Shown here one piece after another: positions 61,835-64,000 of a stretch of 64,000 nt of DNA. The number at the start of each line of letters is the position of its first letter. Within the stretch, counting starts at the first letter, position 1. The stretch is taken from contig NC_018336.1 of assembly GCF_000234665.1 (NCBI RefSeq), forward strand, positions 1 to 64,000. The letters are read 5' to 3'. The position numbers and the translations under genes are program-made. The notes below the pieces were generated by a model. That model was not told the DNA's origin. It saw only the letters and a program-made list of their open reading frames with translations, and searched no databases. The DNA comes from Leishmania mexicana MHOM/GT/2001/U1103 (Eukaryota; Euglenozoa; Kinetoplastea; Trypanosomatida; Trypanosomatidae).

Positions 61835-63291
61835 CGCCTCCACCGATTAACAACAGATGTGTAACCACAAGAGTGAGATGAAGAGGGTCCAATGCAGCGC
61901 GGTATGCGCACAAGTGCTCGGCGCGACACACCTGATGCGGATACACACAGAGAGAAAACGCACAAGTACGAGCACGCCTTCCGCATGCTGCCATGGCATG
62001 CGTGCGCGTGCGAGTGTACAGAACCGAAAGAAAACGGGAGGTTGCACCGCACGGTGGGAGGGGAATGATGATGATACCGTCATCGTGGGGCCCATGAGCA
62101 ACAGCGAGGAAACGAGAGATGATAACGAAGCAGCCGCCAAAGCAGCTATGCAGTGGACAACAGAGAGACACTTCCACATCCCTCCGCCAACGCAATACAG
62201 CAAGCGCGAAGAACAAGGAGGCAAGGCACAAAGCCCAAGCCGAGGCAGCCGACACCGCACTCGGCATGCAATGCTGTGCGTCTCGTCGACAAGAATACAC
62301 CAATATGTTTTGGTGCAAAGCGGACGTAAAGGCGACTGCGCGCACATCTTGTCTGCAGAGAACGTCCGTTCATTTTGACTTCTTTGTGTATGTGCGCGCG
62401 TTAGCCGCATAGACCATCTTGGTCGGCACAACACAGTGATAGTCAATCCTTCACCTATCGGCACAGAAAACGCACATCAATGCATACACATACGCACACA
62501 GACCGAGAGAGAGAGAAAGCCCACCACACCCACACACCAGTCCAGGGAAACAAGGCAACCCCTCCACGCCACACACACACAGACGCACGCACACATAAAA
62601 AACAGGAAGAAAAGGACGCATGCCAACGAGAGAGTCATCCGTCGCACGCCCCTTTCTTTTTCCGCGCATTCCTTTCTTCGCTGAGGGACGGCGTAAAGGC
62701 CATGTTGGACGAGAGAGAGGATTGAGGAAGACAGAATAAGGGAACCGTTATGGGATAACGCAACAGATAGATGGGTGTCAAGGGGAGAAGAGCGGACGGG
62801 GTAGGCGACAGAATCGCCAAGGCGGAGCAACGGAGTGAGTGACAAAGCTAAACGGTGAAGTCCCTGAGTGAAACAAGAGGAAAAGAGCAACAAAACGGCA
62901 AGCGCAAGATACAGAGAGAGGGGACGAAAGAGGCAGGCAGAGGCACCACCGCCAACTTCTACAGTCGCCGCTTTGTTGTCGTCGTTCACGCCCCACACAC
63001 AAACAGCATCTATCCAATCTCCATCGATGCGCCGAGGCCTCGGCATTGAAGCGAGTGAAACGCGCATCATGCAATACCAGTTCGACTGGGATGCCGGGGA
63101 AGCTCGAGGACACTTTCACAACCCTGAGCATTCCTCACTGCGATGTGCATACGCCGGACGCACATGCACGCACGTATGCGCAGGCATCTTGTAGAAACCG
63201 CACATGAACGCGAATTATGGACGAGCTATTCGACAGAGGCGCGAGCAAAAAAAAAAACCGTTGATCGCACGAGGAGCCGAAGTCCACCGAC
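61835..63291. other. 1.5-kb gene-free interval
   Basis: CA-rich simple sequence lies at about 62480-62600. Open frames are short, low-complexity and overlapping on both strands. No supported gene or repeat. Confidence 0.5.
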
Positions 63292-64000
63292 TCACGGCTG
63301 CTCGTCTCCGTCTAGGCCCATGGCTGATCGTGTGGGGAAGCGCAGCCCAAGCAACTGTTCCTCCTCCACACCTAGCTCGGTGAGTAGTGAAGCGCCTGTC
63401 GCCCTGCCCGGCGCGGCTGTGTCAGCGCCTTCCTCCTGTCCCTTCATTGTTCCGTAGCTGGCGTGGCTTCGCGCTGACATGTGGATGGAGCTGCTAGCTG
63501 AGCGACTGGACATGTCAATCTGCTCCCACGTCCGCTGCGGTGGGTACGCGGCCGTGGGAAGAAAACGGAAGAACCAACGCACCACAAAGTGGCGGTGGCG
63601 TGGAATGTCACTCTCCATCCAGTCAGTGTAGCACCGCCGTGGCAGCGGGTTGCCATGGACGTCCTCGCCAGGGTTGTTCAGCTGCGCGTCACCGAAGACC
63701 TGCAGGAGATTGCGCTGCACGCCGAGGTCGTAAATATTGCGGCGCATGTACGACTGGAGTGTTCGCACGCGGTAGGTGGCCGGGTTCGCATCGCTTCTTG
63801 GCGTCGTCGGGTCTGCTTCGACATCGGAGTCCCCTGACGCTCCGTGAAAGAGACGTCGCTCATTCTCGTAGATGACCATGTCAATGGTGGTAATGTTGTG
63901 TCGCGCATACGTAAAGTGTCGCTTCAGCAAGTACGTGGTCATGGCGAAGAACAATAAGCTCTGCGCTATGCACACCATAACGCCGAAAAATGGGGGCCCA
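63292..64000 (-). CDS. DHHC palmitoyltransferase, C-terminal part (cut by window edge)
   Basis: The frame stays open to the last base, so the 5' part lies beyond 64000. The visible part begins in a hydrophobic helix (FFGVMVCIAQSLLFFAM), followed by a cytosolic tail with the markers of the DHHC family: HNITTIDMVIYE (the TTxE motif), an FHG word, and NIYDLGVQRNLLQVFG (the PaCCT-type motif with the conserved Asn, Tyr, Asp and Leu). These enzymes attach palmitate to cysteines of membrane proteins. The DHHC catalytic block itself is outside the window. The remaining tail is polar. The Met at 63978 is internal, not the start. Confidence 0.82.
   Translation of the reverse strand, partial: GPPFFGVMVCIAQSLLFFAMTTYLLKRHFTYARHNITTIDMVIYENERRLFHGASGDSDVEADPTTPRSDANPATYRVRTLQSYMRRNIYDLGVQRNLLQVFGDAQLNNPGEDVHGNPLPRRCYTDWMESDIPRHRHFVVRWFFRFLPTAAYPPQRTWEQIDMSSRSASSSIHMSARSHASYGTMKGQEEGADTAAPGRATGASLLTELGVEEEQLLGLRFPTRSAMGLDGDEQP

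Overview
This window is one end of a chromosome from a trypanosomatid, most probably Leishmania or a close relative in the Leishmaniinae. It opens with 322 bases of perfect CCCTAA telomere repeat. After that every gene I can support lies on the minus strand, without introns, so one polycistronic unit is read from the interior towards the telomere. Gene starts are usually preceded by pyrimidine-rich tracts (purine runs on the + strand), as expected where polycistronic RNA is cut by spliced-leader trans-splicing. The species is not fixed by anything I can see. Starts were set at the first good in-frame ATG, often downstream of the longest open frame.

Layout from the telomere inwards: an AC-rich subtelomere (323-1091); a small unknown gene; a LysM-repeat protein; a small unknown gene; a PrimPol; an inactive-looking RNase III/dsRBD protein; a FOP-like (CEP43) protein; the WD40 protein AAMP/Sqt1; CEP104; a small probable mitochondrial protein; a PPR-like protein; a ZIP metal transporter; a 2.6-kb gap holding a 904-bp repeat; a possible axonemal protein; a coiled-coil protein; a CEP19 homologue; Prp31; an ankyrin protein; Iwr1; two tetraspanin-like proteins; a decayed gene region (40835-42604); a membrane-anchored unknown protein flanked by direct repeats; a 1677-residue cytosolic carboxypeptidase; a 5.7-kb gap holding the second copy of the 904-bp repeat; a six-pass membrane protein with a cyclase-like domain; a small mitochondrial protein; and the 3' part of a DHHC palmitoyltransferase cut by the window edge.

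Two themes stand out. First, cilium and basal-body genes are frequent: FOP-like, CEP104, CEP19, a tubulin-type carboxypeptidase and a possible microtubule inner protein. FOP and CEP19 are known partners in animals. Second, the accessory DNA is repeat-driven. The 904-bp repeat occurs twice, 31 kb apart, with five substitutions and no indels. A second family (elements A-D, about 250-400 bp) sits just downstream of genes in both orientations, and one copy carries a duplicated tail of a neighbouring coding region. These repeats, the broken genes between 40.8 and 42.6 kb and the long gene-free gaps are the least ordinary parts of the window.
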